Assembly (NCBI RefSeq): GCF_900109355.1
Contig: NZ_FOBF01000002.1
Coordinates: forward strand, 62,001 to 126,000
DNA length: 64,000 nt
Source: Nonomuraea pusilla
Lineage (GTDB): Bacteria > Actinomycetota > Actinomycetes > Streptosporangiales > Streptosporangiaceae
Reading direction: 5' to 3'
In this document: piece by piece, positions 16,399 through 33,866 of the stretch
Position numbering within the stretch: the first letter of the stretch is position 1
Layout of the letters: every line of letters starts with the position of its first letter
Translations under genes and position numbers: made by a program
Notes under the pieces: generated by a model
What the model saw: the letters and a program-made list of their open reading frames with translations, nothing else
Databases searched by the model: none
Told to the model about the DNA's origin: nothing

Positions 16399-17104
16399 AA
16401 TCCGGCCACCAGGCGATCAGGGAGTGGTCCGCGTCCACCGCCTGCAGGATCGCCAGCAGCCCCACAGAGCCGAGGAGCCGCCGGCAGGAACGGGTCCGGC
16501 GGCCGGAAGTCGAGCACGGCCGGTAGGGTGTCGCCGGTCCACAGGAGGTAGGTTGACGGGCGAGTGGTCGCCGTGGCAGACCTGCGCCGTCAGCGTCGAG
16601 GGCAGGTCGGCCGGCAGGCCACGGATGCCGCGCAGCATGTCGCGCCGCTCGGCCGGGGTGCGGCGCGCATCGAGGCCGAAGGCGTCCAGGTGGCGGGAGA
16701 AGAGGGCATGGATGCGTCCGAGCGCGTCTCCTGCCGCGGCCGGCTGGGCGGGCGACAGGCGGGTGATGACCTGGCCGGGCATCCACGGCCGGCCGATACC
16801 GGTAGCGGCCCACAGGCGATGGGGTCGCCGGACCGTGCGGGGATGACTGCGGCGCCGGTGATGCCGGCCTGGAGCGCGAGCCCGGCCAGGCTGATCGCCT
16901 GCCGCTCGGCGTCCAGGTCCGTGCCGGGCGGGTAATTCGACGAACACGCCGCGGCCGTCGTCGAGGGTGGTCCGGTAGTTGACGGTGCCCTGCCCAATCG
17001 GCAGCTGCTCGACCGCGCGCGGTGAGTTGCAGCCGGTGGCGAGAGCGGCCGTGACGCGCTCGGCCGCCCCTGGCCGGGCCGGGGCTGGGGGTCGGGTCCG
17101 TCAC
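16397..17104 (-). pseudogene. Aminoglycoside/choline-type phosphotransferase (APH fold), multiply frameshifted
   Basis: Starts at GTG 17104 behind CGAGGAGG and overlaps an upstream stop in GTGA form. The product must be read through at least three frames: VTAALATGCNSP and LPIGQGTVNYRTTLDDGRGV, then LDAERQAISLAGLALQAGI (shift near 16935), then GRPWMPGQVITRLSP with LGRIHALFSRHLDAFGLD and the catalytic-loop-like VCHGDHSPVN (shift near 16815), and finally LLAILQAVDADHSLIAWWPD. HGD-x-x-x-x-N is the APH Brenner motif. Dead as read. Confidence 0.65.
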
Positions 17105-17343
17105 GATGCCTCCTCGTTGGGCTGGGGTGCTGTGATGAGCTGGCAGAACACGCGCCGGTAGGTCGCGGTTTCGACCTTGGTACGCCACGCTCGCGGTGCT
17201 CGGCCTGGCCGACATGGTGCTCGCCCAACCACGCCGACGCCGACCACGTGGAGCGGCTCACCGCCCCGGCCGCGCCCGATCCCGGGGCCGGGCTCGCGCA
17301 CCGCCTCACCGCTGCTCCCTACGCGGTTCTGGGCTGGGCAACC

Positions 17344-17505
17344 TCACCCGCTACGCCGCTTGGGCGCCAGGTCGACGCCGCGCGGGCCGCCACCCAGGTG
17401 CAGGAACGAGATGTCATTGCCGGCGGCCCGGGCGACTAGGTCGGGCACATCCATGTCGCGTACGGAGATGCTGTAGAGCCCCACCTCGTTCATGCCGTCC
17501 GCCAT
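17344..17505 (-). pseudogene. Truncated N-terminal fragment, sugar-phosphate isomerase/epimerase-like
   Basis: A 53-residue reading from ATG 17505: VGLYSISVRDMDVPDLVARA, then NDISFLHLGGGPRGVDLA, resembles the first two beta-alpha units of a TIM-barrel sugar-phosphate isomerase. It then stops at 17344, and nothing barrel-like continues in other frames. The start overlaps the end of the frame upstream, as in an operon. The assignment is tentative. Confidence 0.4.
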
Positions 17506-17935
17506 GAGAAGATCACTACAGGGTGGGCGGGCAGGGCGCCGGCGCGGGCGAGCGTGTCATAGATGGCGGCGCGGATGTACCGGGCACGACGTGGCACCAG
17601 GTGTCGAGCAGCCCCAGCACATCGGCCGGGGCGAGCATCCCGGCGGCGCGATGAGGCATCCCCGGCCACGTCCACCACCAGCCGCGCCGACGGACCGTCC
17701 AGCCGGGTGATGCAGCGGACGCAGGGGACGGCCTGATCGGCGGGCGCTGCCGGTCGAACCCCGCGTCGTGCGGGACGGCGTCCAGCAAGCGCCTGTCCTC
17801 GCTCCTGCCGGGTTGCAGGCCGAGCGTGATGTAGCCAGCGTCACGGCCGCCTGTCTCCGCCTCCGCGCCGACATCCACGAGGCCTTGCTCAAGCTGGGCC
17901 TGCGCCCTCGTCTGCTGGCGACACCCGATCTCATT
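17490..17935 (-). pseudogene. Decayed gene of unknown family
   Basis: Coherent segments in different minus-strand frames (ITLGLQPGRSEDRRLLDAVPH; VRCITRLDGPSARLVVDVAG; APADVLGLLDTWCHVVPG; YIRAAIYDTLARAGALP ending VVIFSWRTA and a stop at 17490) look like one protein with several shifts. It precedes the isomerase-like and phosphotransferase fragments on the same strand, suggesting an old three- or four-gene operon. No family is recognised. Confidence 0.35.
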
Positions 17936-18007
17936 GCGTCAGGGCCTGTCGCGAAAGGGCTTGTAGTGTCTCAGGCCGCGGGCAACTGATCCCTCGCCAG
18001 TCGGCCG

Positions 18008-18574
18008 TCATCTGCCCGGGGAAAGGAGGCTTTCCAGCGTCCGTGGCAGTGGATACACCCGCTCAGCGGGGAACAGCCGCTGGGCTTTGGTGGCGTGCCC
18101 GGTTTGCGTCAGTGCCGCGGCCTTGCGGACCTGGGGGGTGAGGTCGGTGAGGTTGACGATCCACTCGTCGGTGAATGTGCGGATCAGATCGCGGCCGATG
18201 CCGACCTGGATGCTGTAGTGGTTCAGCGCCGCTCCGCGCAACGAGCGTTCCGGGTCCCACTGGACATGTACGGCCGCCTGGGCCACAGCTGCCGGATCCG
18301 CGGTCGTGAGCACAGCCTGGGACAGAGCTTCCTCCCAGCCCTGCCGGGTCATCCGCACGGCAAGGACGCGCTCTTGGCCGGGTTTGCGGGCCCAGTTGCT
18401 GCGGTGCATGAGCCACAGGAATGAGGGCTTGATCCATGTCATCCTGTGGAATGAGAACGGCGCAACGAAGCGGCCCGCTCGCAGCGCTGATTCGGCTATG
18501 GCAGGCGCGTATGCCTGGTAGACCACGATCGTGTCAGCGTCGTAGTCTGCGCGAATCTGGTACTGGGGTGCCAT
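18008..18574 (-). CDS. DUF4291 domain protein
   Basis: 188-aa protein matching the DUF4291 pattern throughout: [40 protein letters not shown] then [59 protein letters not shown], and [11 protein letters not shown] near the C-terminus. Length is normal for the family, whose function is unknown. The ATG at 18574 is the family-like start; the frame upstream of it is IS debris. It appears intact within the degenerate zone, but its native promoter may be lost. Confidence 0.82.
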   Translation of the reverse strand: MAPQYQIRADYDADTIVVYQAYAPAIAESALRAGRFVAPFSFHRMTWIKPSFLWLMHRSNWARKPGQERVLAVRMTRQGWEEALSQAVLTTADPAAVAQAAVHVQWDPERSLRGAALNHYSIQVGIGRDLIRTFTDEWIVNLTDLTPQVRKAAALTQTGHATKAQRLFPAERVYPLPRTLESLLSPGR

Positions 18575-18640
18575 GCGCTGCACCCTGCCATCCGGTGCAC
18601 TCGCATCGCGAGGCATTTTCCCCGCCCCCGGCCGGAGCGC

Positions 18641-18937
18641 TCTCGTGGCCACGGAACGGTGCCTTTTGCGGCGGTTGATGCCACACTCCACCGCGTGCCG
18701 AGCCTTGTAGTCCTCCGGATCGAACTTCGGCGGACGACCGCCCCTGGATCCGAGTTTCTTGCGGTTGCGGGCCTTGTCGGCCTTGTCCGGGATCGTGCAG
18801 CGGACGCGGCGTGGGCGCAGGTGGGCACGGTTCTTGCGGGAGGCGTACGCCTTGTCGGCACGCGCCCGCCTGGGCCGGGTGCGCGGCCGGCCAGGCCCAT
18901 GGTCGTCCGGTTCGACGGCGACCCCGCCGGGCGGCTC
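18641..18937 (-). mobile_element. IS5-family transposase fragment, internally deleted
   Basis: About 99 codons with the C-terminal catalytic region of an IS5-type transposase: [49 protein letters not shown] and [14 protein letters not shown] (catalytic Glu). The preceding [10 protein letters not shown] is joined directly to PGRPRTRP, so the middle of the DDE domain is missing, and the reading is lost after VATR. Different from the 14315 element. Confidence 0.75.
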
Positions 18938-19180
18938 CTTCTGCAGGTCCCCCCTTTCCGCGCTCCGGCAGCGGGTTGGTGGGCTCGGCATGCCGTGGAG
19001 GGAAGATCTCGTCCGGCTCGACGAGCCGCTGAGCGCGCGCCACAGTCCAGATCTCGCATCGCCCCCTGAAGGGGTGCCGGGCCGCCTGAGGGCGTCTGAG
19101 AGCGCTGGGGTTTCCAGGCGGGTGTGCTCGGCGGTGAGGCGGGGCCGGGCGGCCGGGCGGACGCCAGGACGTTCGGGTCG
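18938..19180. other. Intergenic debris, no recognised feature
   Basis: 243 bp between the IS fragment and the GNAT stop. No convincing reading frame or repeat was seen. Confidence 0.4.
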
Positions 19181-20083
19181 TCAGAGCAGATCGAGTTGTT
19201 CGCCGACGAGGCGATAGCCGGCTCTGACCAGGGCGCGGGACGTGGGCACGTCGGCCGCGTCGGCCCCGGCGGCGATCTCGTCGGCGCCGTGGCCGGCCAG
19301 GATCCGGGTGGCCTCGGCGAGCAGGTCGTAACCGTAGCCGTGGCCGCGGTGGGCGGGGACGACGCCGACGAAGGCGACGACGGGTCTGACGTGGTTCCTG
19401 GCGGGCACCGCCAGGCCCACCAGATCTCCGTCCCGCGTCCTGGCAAGTCGCCACCATGAACGCGACGGAGGACACCCGAGCAGCGGCTCCAGTTCCCTCT
19501 CCGTCACGGGGCCGAGACCCTGGACCGCGGCGCCGGATCCGTTCGGCGCGGCCGCCGGATCCGCCTGGATCCGGCGGAACGCGTCAAGGACGGCCTCGTC
19601 GTCGGGTTCCTCGCTGAACACGAGCCTGTCGCTGGGCGCCGGCGCCCGCTGATCGCTCTCCCAGAGATAGCGCAGCCGCCGGGCGCGCACCCGCATGCCC
19701 GCCTGCGCGGCCGCCGCGACGCGCGCCTCCACCACAGGCCCGGTCACGGGGTCGGCCTGCCAGCCGAGGGGGAGCCGCATGTCGTGGCCGACCCGGAACG
19801 GCGCCGCCCGCAGCAGGGCGGCCCCGTCGGCGACGTCGTCGAAGTCGAAGAAGTCGAGGCTGCGCGGGGTGGTGTCGTATGGACCTCCCCACCAGCCCGC
19901 CCTGGCCACGACCAGACCGTGGCGGAGCGCCACCCAGCTCCATTCGGGGCGGTACTGCCCCTCGGACGAGAGCGTGCGGTATCCGAAGTGCGTGGGAAGC
20001 AGTCCCAGGAGATCAGGATCGGGGCGGGAGAGAAACAGTTCCTCTTCCCCCTGGTCCAATGGCCGGATGACCAGGTGAGACAT
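19181..20083 (-). CDS. GNAT-family N-acetyltransferase
   Basis: 300-aa protein starting at ATG 20083 with AAGGAG upstream. The C-terminal half is a GNAT domain: LVGLAVPARNHVRPVVAFVG leading to VGVVPAHRGHGYGYDLL (acetyl-CoA loop), then ADVPTSRALVRAGYRLVGEQ. The N-terminal 150 residues are a second, poorly conserved GNAT-like half with Trp-rich segments. It is divergent from the first NRPS gene with 185 bp between. It could acetylate a small molecule or serve resistance, but nothing ties it to the cluster except position. Confidence 0.8.
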   Translation of the reverse strand: MSHLVIRPLDQGEEELFLSRPDPDLLGLLPTHFGYRTLSSEGQYRPEWSWVALRHGLVVARAGWWGGPYDTTPRSLDFFDFDDVADGAALLRAAPFRVGHDMRLPLGWQADPVTGPVVEARVAAAAQAGMRVRARRLRYLWESDQRAPAPSDRLVFSEEPDDEAVLDAFRRIQADPAAAPNGSGAAVQGLGPVTERELEPLLGCPPSRSWWRLARTRDGDLVGLAVPARNHVRPVVAFVGVVPAHRGHGYGYDLLAEATRILAGHGADEIAAGADAADVPTSRALVRAGYRLVGEQLDLL

Positions 20084-20268
20084 GGTTGACTCCTTGGTTG
20101 TCGCGCATTATGAACCGTTCAAAAATAGTCATCTAAAGTAGCTGATTGCGTGGGAATGGCGTGATATGTTCTCGACTCGAGTGCTTACGGGGGCAGGCGT
20201 TCACGGGGTTCGTCCGCGTTCGGGGCTCGGCTACGAGGGTGAGACTCCGCCTCTGAGGAGACGCATCG
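20084..20268. promoter_or_regulatory. Divergent promoter region upstream of first NRPS gene
   Basis: Contains an AT-rich island (about 20105-20175) in a GC-rich setting and a GAGGAG ribosome site 9 nt before GTG 20269. No -35/-10 pair or operator could be fixed by eye. Confidence 0.45.
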
Positions 20269-26597
<6,329 letters not shown>

Positions 26598-26601
<4 letters not shown>

Positions 26602-29600
26602 CAGGTCAGGGCGGCGGGCTCAGCGTGTTCCCCTTGTCGTCGATCCAGCGCCAGTTCTGGCTGATGTCCCAGCTGGACGGCCCCACACCCGCCCACACCA
26701 TCTCGGTGGCGCTCAGGCTCGTCGGTGATCTGCGCGTCGACGCGCTGCGTGCCTGCGTGGGCGACCTGGTCGACAGGCACGAGACGCTCAGAACCGTGAT
26801 CAGGACCAGGCAGGGTGAGCCCCTGCAGCTCGTGCTGCCGCGCCAGAGCGTCGACGTGCCGGTCACCGACCTGACCGGGCGGAGCGCGGCCGAGGTCGAG
26901 ACGTACTGCGTCGAGATCGTGAACCGCCCCTTCGACCTGGCCCGCGGCCCCCTCCTGCGGGCCGAACTGGTCAGATCGGGCCCGGCCGAGCACGTCCTGG
27001 TGTTCGCGCTGCACCACATCGCCGGCGACATGTGGTCCCTGGGCGTCCTGACCAAGGAACTGAGCGCGCTGTACGAGGCCCGCCTGACAGGAACGGAGCC
27101 CGCGCTGCCGCCGCTGGGACTCGCCTACGGGGACTACGCCACCTGGCAGCGTGACCTGCTGGCCGGCCCCGCCATGGGCCCGCTGGTCGACTACTGGCGG
27201 GCGGCCCTGGACGGAGCGCCCGAACTGCTCACGCTGCCGTGGGACCGGCCGCGCCCGGTCCGGCAGTCGGGGCGTGGCGAGCGGGTGCCGCTGCGCGTCA
27301 CCGCGCCGGTCGGCGACCTGTGCAGGCGGGCGGGCGCCACGCCGTACATGGTGTTCCTGGCGGCGTTCGCGGTCCTGCTCGGCCGGCAGGCGGGACAGGA
27401 CGACGTGACGATAGCGACGGCCGTCGCCAACCGCGGCCGCCAGACCGAGTCGCTGGTCGGCTGCCTGCTCAACCTGCTGGTGATGCGGGCACGGCTCGAC
27501 GGTTCGGCCACCTTCCTGGACTTGCTGGCCCAGGTGCGCACGACGGTACTCGAGGCGTTCGAGCACAAGGACATGCCTTTCGACAGGCTCGTCGAGGAGC
27601 TGGCCCCACGCCGGGCGGCCGGTCACAACCCGCTGGCCCAGGCGATGCTCGTGGTCCACAACGCCGACGTGCCCGCCCCGAGCCTCACCGGGCTGTCGGC
27701 GAGCGTCGTGGACCTCCCGCTGACCAGCACCCAGCTCGACCTGAACGTGCAGCTGTGGGAGAGGGACGGGCAGTTCACCGGTTTTCTGGAGTGGGACGCC
27801 GACCTGTTCGACAGGGAGACGATGCTGCTGCTGGCCGACCAGTTCACCTGCCTGGTGGACCGCGCCGTGGCCGACCCCGGCCGGCCCGTCGCCGCCCTCG
27901 ATCCGCTCGGCGAGCAGGAGCGCGAGCGGATCGTGACCGAGTGGAGCGGCAGCGCCCGCGCGCTGTCGCCGGCCACGATTCCCGAGCTCTTCTCCCAGGT
28001 GGTGGCGGAGAAGCCGGACCAGATCGCGGTCACCTGCGGCGCGCGATCCTTCACCTACGCCGAGCTGGGGGCCCGGGTGAGCGCGACGGCCGGGTGGCTG
28101 GCCGAGCGCGGGGTCGGACCCGAGAGCCGGGTCGTGGTGACGCTGCCCAAGTCCGTGGACCTCGTCGTGGCCATGCTGGGGGTGCTCAAGGCCGGAGGCG
28201 TGTACGTCCCCGTCGACCCGGCCTACCCGGAGTCGCGGCAGGTCCAGCTCATGGACGACGCGCGGCCCGACCTCGTGCTCGAGGCGCTCGACCCGGCGGG
28301 CGGCGACTGGCCCGAGATCCCGCCGTCTCCGGGCGGCATCGCCTACATCATCTACACCTCGGGATCCAGCGGGACGCCCAAAGGCGTCGCGGTCACCCAC
28401 GAGGCTGTGGTCAACATGGTGCTCGACTACGTCGACCGGCTGGAGGTCTCCGGCGACAGCGTGCTGCTGCAGGTCGTCTCGGCCAACTTCGACGTGTCGG
28501 TGGCGGACGTCCTCATCGCGCTGCTCGGCGGGGCCAGGCTGGTGCTCAGGGAGGGCGAGGGGCCCTTCGCGGGGGAGGAGGTCGCGGACGTGCTGGCCGC
28601 CGAAGCCGTCACGCACTGCATGATGCCGCCCACCCTGCTGGCCACGCTTCCCGAACGCGACCTGCCCGCGCTGCGCCATCTCGTCGTCGGCGGCGAGGTC
28701 TGCCCGCCGGGGCTCGCGACCAGGTGGGCGCGGGGCCGCGCCCTGCACAACGCCTACGGGCCCACCGAGACGGCGGTCATGGTGGCGATGGGACCGCTGC
28801 CTGGGACGCGCTCGACGCCCCCGCTCGGCCGCACCAGTGCCAACGTCCGGGCGTACGTCCTGGACGACCGGCTGCGGCCGGTGCCCGTCGGCGTCACCGG
28901 CGAACTGTACCTGGGCGGGGTGCAACTGGCCCGCGGCTACTGGGACCGGCCGGGGCCGACCGCGGAACGCTTCGTCGCCGACCCCTTCGGGCGGCCTGGC
29001 GAGCGGCTCTACCGCACCGGCGACCTGGTCCGCTGGTGCGCCGACGGCTCGCTGTCCTTCGCCGGGCGGGCCGACCGCCAGCTCAAGGTGCAGGGGCTGC
29101 GGGTCGAGCCCGGCGAGATCGAGGCGGCGCTGTGCGGGCACCCCGACGTGGAGCACGCCGCGGTGACGCTGTTCGACAACGGCCCGGGAGACCGGCGGCT
29201 GGTGGGGTACGTCGTCCCGGAGGTCCCCGACGACGTGCGCGATCACCTGTCCAGGCTGCTGCCGGGTCACATGGTGCCCGCCCACTTCGTGGCGCTGGCG
29301 GACCTGCCGATGACGGCCAACGGCAAGGTCGATCACGCCGCGCTGCCCGAGCCCGACCTGACCGCCCCTGGCCCCGCCGCCGACCCGTCGCCGGGCAGCG
29401 CCCATGAGGAGATCATGGCCGGGATCTTCGCGGAGACCCTGGGCCTCGCCCGGGTCGGCAGGAACGACAACTTCTTCGAGCTGGGCGGCCACTCGCTGCT
29501 CGCCACCCGCCTGATCAGCCGGGTGCGGTCGGTGCTCGGCGTGGAGCTGTCGATCAGGGATCTGATGGACCGGCCCACGATCGCCGGTCTCGCGGGCGCC

Positions 29601-32600
29601 GCGCTCCGCGCCGACGTCGGCCGGCCGCTGCTGCGCGTGGCCGAGCGGCCCGAGGTCGTGCCGCTGTCCCTGGCCCAGACGAGGCTCTGGTTCCTCAACC
29701 GGCTGGAGGGCATGTCGGCGGCGTACAACATGCCGACCACGCTCAGGCTCACCGGCGATCTCGACCCGGACGCCCTCGCGGAGGCGATCGGCGACCTGGT
29801 ACGGCGGCACGAGGTCCTGCGGACGACCTTCCCCGAGACGGCGGGCGTGCCCCGGCAGGAGGTGGCCGCCGAGCCGTCCTTCCCCTTCGAGGTCACCGAG
29901 ATCAGCGAGGAGCGGCTGGCCGAGGCGGTGGGGGCGGCGTCCGCGATCGGCTTCGACCTCACCAGCGAGCCGCCCATCCGCGTCCACCTGTTCGTGCTGG
30001 CGCCGGACGTACACGTGCTCCTGGTCGTCGTCCACCACATCGCGGGCGACGCGTGGTCCATGGCCCCGCTCGCGCGGGACGTGGCCACCGCCTATGACGC
30101 CAGGCGCGCGGGACGGCCGGTGGTCTGGCAGTCCGAGCCCGTGCAGTACGCCGACTACGCCCTGTGGCAGCGGGACCTGCTGGGCGACGCCGACGACCCC
30201 GGCAGCCCGATGGCCCGCCAGCTCGACCACTGGAAGTCGGCGCTGGCCGGTCTCCCCGAGGAGATCGAACTGCCGATGGACCGGCCGCGTTCCGCGGTGG
30301 CCAGCTACCTGGGCGACTCGGTCACCTTCACGTTGCCCGCGCCGCTGCACGCCGATCTGCTCGCGCTGGCCCGCCGCAGCCAGGTCACGCTGTTCATGGT
30401 CCTGCAGGCCGGGTTCGCGACGCTGCTGACCAGACTGGGAGCCGGCACCGACCTGCCGATCGGGACGCCCGTCGCCGGCCGCACCGACGACGCGCTGGAA
30501 GGCGCGGTCGGGTTCTTCGTCAACACGCTGGTCCTGCGGACCGACACCTCGGGCGACCCGAGCTTCGCCGACCTGCTCGCACGGGTTCGGGAGGCGGATC
30601 TGTCCGCGTTCGCCAACCAGGACCTCCCGTTCGACCGCCTGGTGGAGGAGCTGCAGCCGTCCCGGTCGCTGGCCAGGCACCCGCTGTTCCAGGTCATGAT
30701 CATCCAGCAGAACGCGGGCGGCGCCGAGCTGGACATCCCGGGCCTGACGATCGACGTCGAGACCGGGGCGTTCAACGTCGCCAACTTCGACCTGTCGGTG
30801 GAGTTCGTGGAGCGGCGGAACGCGGCGGGCGAGCCCGACGGCATCCAGGCCACTCTGGAGTTCAGCGTCGACCTGCTGGACCGGGGGACCGCGGAGCGGT
30901 GGAGCGCCTGGCTCGTCCGGCTGCTCGCGGCGGTCGCGGCCGATCCCGGGCGCCCGATCGGCGATCACGAGCTCCTCGGCGAGCACGAGCGCGCCCAGCT
31001 CCTGGTGCACTGGAACCGGACGGACGGCCCGATCCCGGACGAGCGCGTCCACCGCCTGATCGAGGCCAGGGCGCGCCTGACCCCTGACGCCATCGCGGTC
31101 GAGCACGGGACGGAACGACTCACCTACCATCGGCTCAACGCCCTGGCCAACCGGCTGGCCAGAAGACTGCGGGAGACGGGCGCCGGACCGGAGTCGCTGA
31201 TCGGCATCTGCGCGCCGCCCTCGCCGGGGTTCGTGGCCGCGTTCCTCGCCGTGCTCAAGGCCGGCGCGGCGGCGCTCCCGCTGGACCCGGCCCAGCCGCA
31301 GGGACGGCTGGCCGCGATCACGGGCGCGGCCGGCGCGGAGGTCGTGCTCACCGTGACCGAGCACGCGGGACGATTCCCCGGCCGGCATCTGCTGCTGCTC
31401 GACGGCGACTGGCCGGACGGGCCGGACGGCGATCTCGACGTGCCGGTCCACCCGCTCAACCTGGCCGCCGTCTTCCACACCTCGGGATCGACCGGCGAGC
31501 CCAAGGGTGCCATGTTCGTCCACGAGGCGCTCACCAACTACACGCTCGCGATGATCGACGAGTTCGCGCTGACCTGCGACGACCGCATCCTGCAGCTCGC
31601 CTCGATCGGGTTCGACGTGGTGCTGGAGGAACTGCTGCCGACGCTGGCCGCCGGGGCCACGGTCGTGCTGCCGGTGGGCGACGTGCTGACCGGCGAGGTG
31701 GACCTGGCCAGGTACCTGGCCGACGAGGCCGTGACCGGGCTGGAGCTGCCGACCGCGTACTGGCACGAATGGGTGCGTTCACTGGCCGCCGCCGGCGCCA
31801 AGGCACCGGGAACGCTGCGGTTCGTCGCCATCGCGGGCGAGCGGGTCCTGCCTGCCAGGCTGCAGGAATGGCAGCAGCTCGGGACCGATCTGATCCACGT
31901 CTACGGGCTGACCGAGGTCACCTGCACCTCCACCGCGCACCTGCTGCCCGCCGGGGCGCCGGCGCCCGCCGGGCTGCCGATCGGCAGGCCCCTGCGCAAC
32001 ACCCGTCTGTACGTGCTCGACGAGCGGCTGCGCCCGGTGCCTCCCGGGGTGACGGGCGAGCTGTACGCGGGCGGGGCCGGGCTCGACCGTGGCTACCTGC
32101 GCAGGCCCGCCCTGACTGCCGCCCGGTTCGTGGCCGACCCGTTCGGCCCCCCTGGCGCCAGGCTCTACCGGACCGGCGACCTGGTGCGCTGGCTGGCCGA
32201 CGGGTCGCTGGAGTTCGTCGGCAGGACGGACCACCAGGTCAAGATCCGCGGCTACCGGGTCGAGCTGGGCGAGATCGAGTCGGCGCTGGCCCAGCACCCC
32301 GCGGTCCGGCACGTGGTGGCGATGGTCCGCGAGGACCGGCCGGGCGACAAGACCCTCGTGGCGTACGTGACCACCCAGGGCGACGTGGACGCGGCCGGCC
32401 TGCGGAGCTTCGCGGCCCAGCTCCTGCCCGCCTACATGGTGCCGTCCGTGATCATGCTGGTGGAGCGCTTCCCTCTGAACGCCAACGGCAAGGTCGACAG
32501 GGCCGCGCTGCCCGCGCCGCGGCAGGACGAGTCCCGGGTCGTCGCAGCCCGCACGCCGGTGGAAGAGCGCCTGGTCGCTCTCGTCGGCGAGGTGCTCGGC

Positions 32601-32834
32601 GTGCCCGTGCTCGGGGTGCACGACGGGTTCTTCGACCTGGGCGGGCATTCGCTGCTGGTCATGCGGCTGGCCTCGCTCGTCCGCGAGGAACTGGGCGTGG
32701 ACCTGCCGTTGCGTGTCTACTTCGAGTCGCCGACCGTGGCCGAGCTGGCTCTTCGAGTCGTCCAGGCCCAGGCGGAGCGGATGGGCGAGGACGAACTCGA
32801 GAGGCTGCTGGCCGAGTTGGAGGCCGGGGGCTGA
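26598..32834 (+). CDS. Bimodular NRPS: C-A(?)-PCP-C-A(?, possibly basic)-PCP
   Basis: 2078 aa. C1: HHIAGDMW at residue 139. A1: [10 protein letters not shown] near 587; code from D632 is D-V-A-M-V-G-A-V-M, not assignable by eye. PCP1 serine S966 (LGGHSL). C2: HHIAGDAW at 1146. A2: [11 protein letters not shown] at 1627; code from D1673 is D-V-E-E-A-A-V-C-T, unusual, with the core [11 protein letters not shown] and YGLTEVT in place of YGPTE. Two acidic pocket residues suggest an amino-bearing side chain such as Orn, Dab or Dap (inference). PCP2 serine S2018. The tail [17 protein letters not shown] resembles those of the neighbouring NRPSs. The start overlaps the previous stop by 4 nt. The following two genes are on the other strand, so the transcript should end near 32840. 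Confidence 0.92.
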
Positions 32835-32850
32835 CGCCGGGGCGGCGAGG

Positions 32851-33861
32851 TCAGGCCGCGAGCTTCGCGAGCTCGGCGAGCAGGGGCAGACCCGTCATGA
32901 CCTCCTCGTAGGACTCGACGAAGTCGATCAGGCAGGAGATCTCGTCGACCCCGGCCTGCGCGGCCTGCTCGACCACGGCCGCGCAGCCGGCCGGGTCGCC
33001 GATGAGCGCGCCGGACATGTAACGCCCGGCCGCGTGCTCCAGCATGATGTCCCAGTCCTCTTCCGTCAGGTGCTGTTCCGGGATCTGCCTGGCGGGCATG
33101 CTGGCCCGCAGGTTCGCCGCCGACCTGAGGTAGCGCTTGAGCGGCGGCTTGGCCGTGGCCCGTGCCCGCTCGCGGTCGCGGCCGAGGAAGGTGTGGAGCA
33201 TCAGGGCGACGCGGCCGGGCTGTCCGGTGGCGTCCATGGACGCCACCCGGTAGCGGCGCACCAGCTCGGCCAGTTCGCCGTAGGTCTGGCCGACGAGGTG
33301 GGTGAGCAGCCCGGCGCCCATCCGCCCGGCCAGTTCGGCGGTGGCGGGCGTGCCGGCTGAGGTCATCCAGATCGGCAGCTCCGCCTGCAGCGGCCGGGGG
33401 AACGTCTGGACCTTCTCCTCGCCGAACGGCACGCTCTCGCCCCGCCACAGCCGCCGGACCTCGTCCACGGCCCCTTCGAGCATGCTCTTGCGCCGCTCGT
33501 AGTTCTCCGGCGCCAGCACGAAGTCGTTGCGCTGCCAGCCGGAGGCGAAGGAGATCTCGACCCGGCCGCCCGAGAGGTTGTCCACCACGGACCATTCCTC
33601 GGCGACCCTGGCCACGTGCTGGAGCGGCAGCACGACGCTGCCCGCCCTGATGCCCACGCGGGACGTCGTGGTGGCCAGTGCGGCGCCCAGTACGGCGGGG
33701 TTGGGATAGAGGCCGCCGAAAGGATGGAAATGGCGCTCAGGGATCCACACGGCGCTGAATCCGGCCTGGTCGGCGTACCTGGCGGCGTCGAGCAGGAGTT
33801 TGTACTTCTCGGACGAGGTGCTGTCCCCGGTGGCGGAGAAGAAGGACAGGCTGAATTGCAT
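32851..33861 (-). CDS. Natural-product LLM-class (luciferase-like) flavin monooxygenase
   Basis: 336-aa TIM-barrel FMN-dependent monooxygenase of the secondary-metabolism luciferase-like group (MupA-like domain). Typical blocks: FSLSFFSA at the N-terminus, KYKLLLDAARYADQAGFSAV leading to WIPERHFHPFGGLYPNP, RVGIRAGSVVLPLQHV, EEWSVVDNLSGGRVEISFAS with GWQRNDFVLAPENY, and IWMTSAGTP. It is usually a fused domain or trans-acting enzyme in NRPS/PKS systems that hydroxylates a carrier-bound intermediate. ATG 33861 lies 5 nt after the P450 stop, so the two are coupled. A longer reading to 34029 is not family-like. Confidence 0.87.
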   Translation of the reverse strand: MQFSLSFFSATGDSTSSEKYKLLLDAARYADQAGFSAVWIPERHFHPFGGLYPNPAVLGAALATTTSRVGIRAGSVVLPLQHVARVAEEWSVVDNLSGGRVEISFASGWQRNDFVLAPENYERRKSMLEGAVDEVRRLWRGESVPFGEEKVQTFPRPLQAELPIWMTSAGTPATAELAGRMGAGLLTHLVGQTYGELAELVRRYRVASMDATGQPGRVALMLHTFLGRDRERARATAKPPLKRYLRSAANLRASMPARQIPEQHLTEEDWDIMLEHAAGRYMSGALIGDPAGCAAVVEQAAQAGVDEISCLIDFVESYEEVMTGLPLLAELAKLAA

Positions 33862-33866
33862 GTCAC

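Noticed and set aside
17940..17965. Possible IS terminal repeat (GGGCCTGTCGCGAAAGGG)
   Set aside because: Resembles ends of some IS5-type elements, but no matching partner or target duplication was found.
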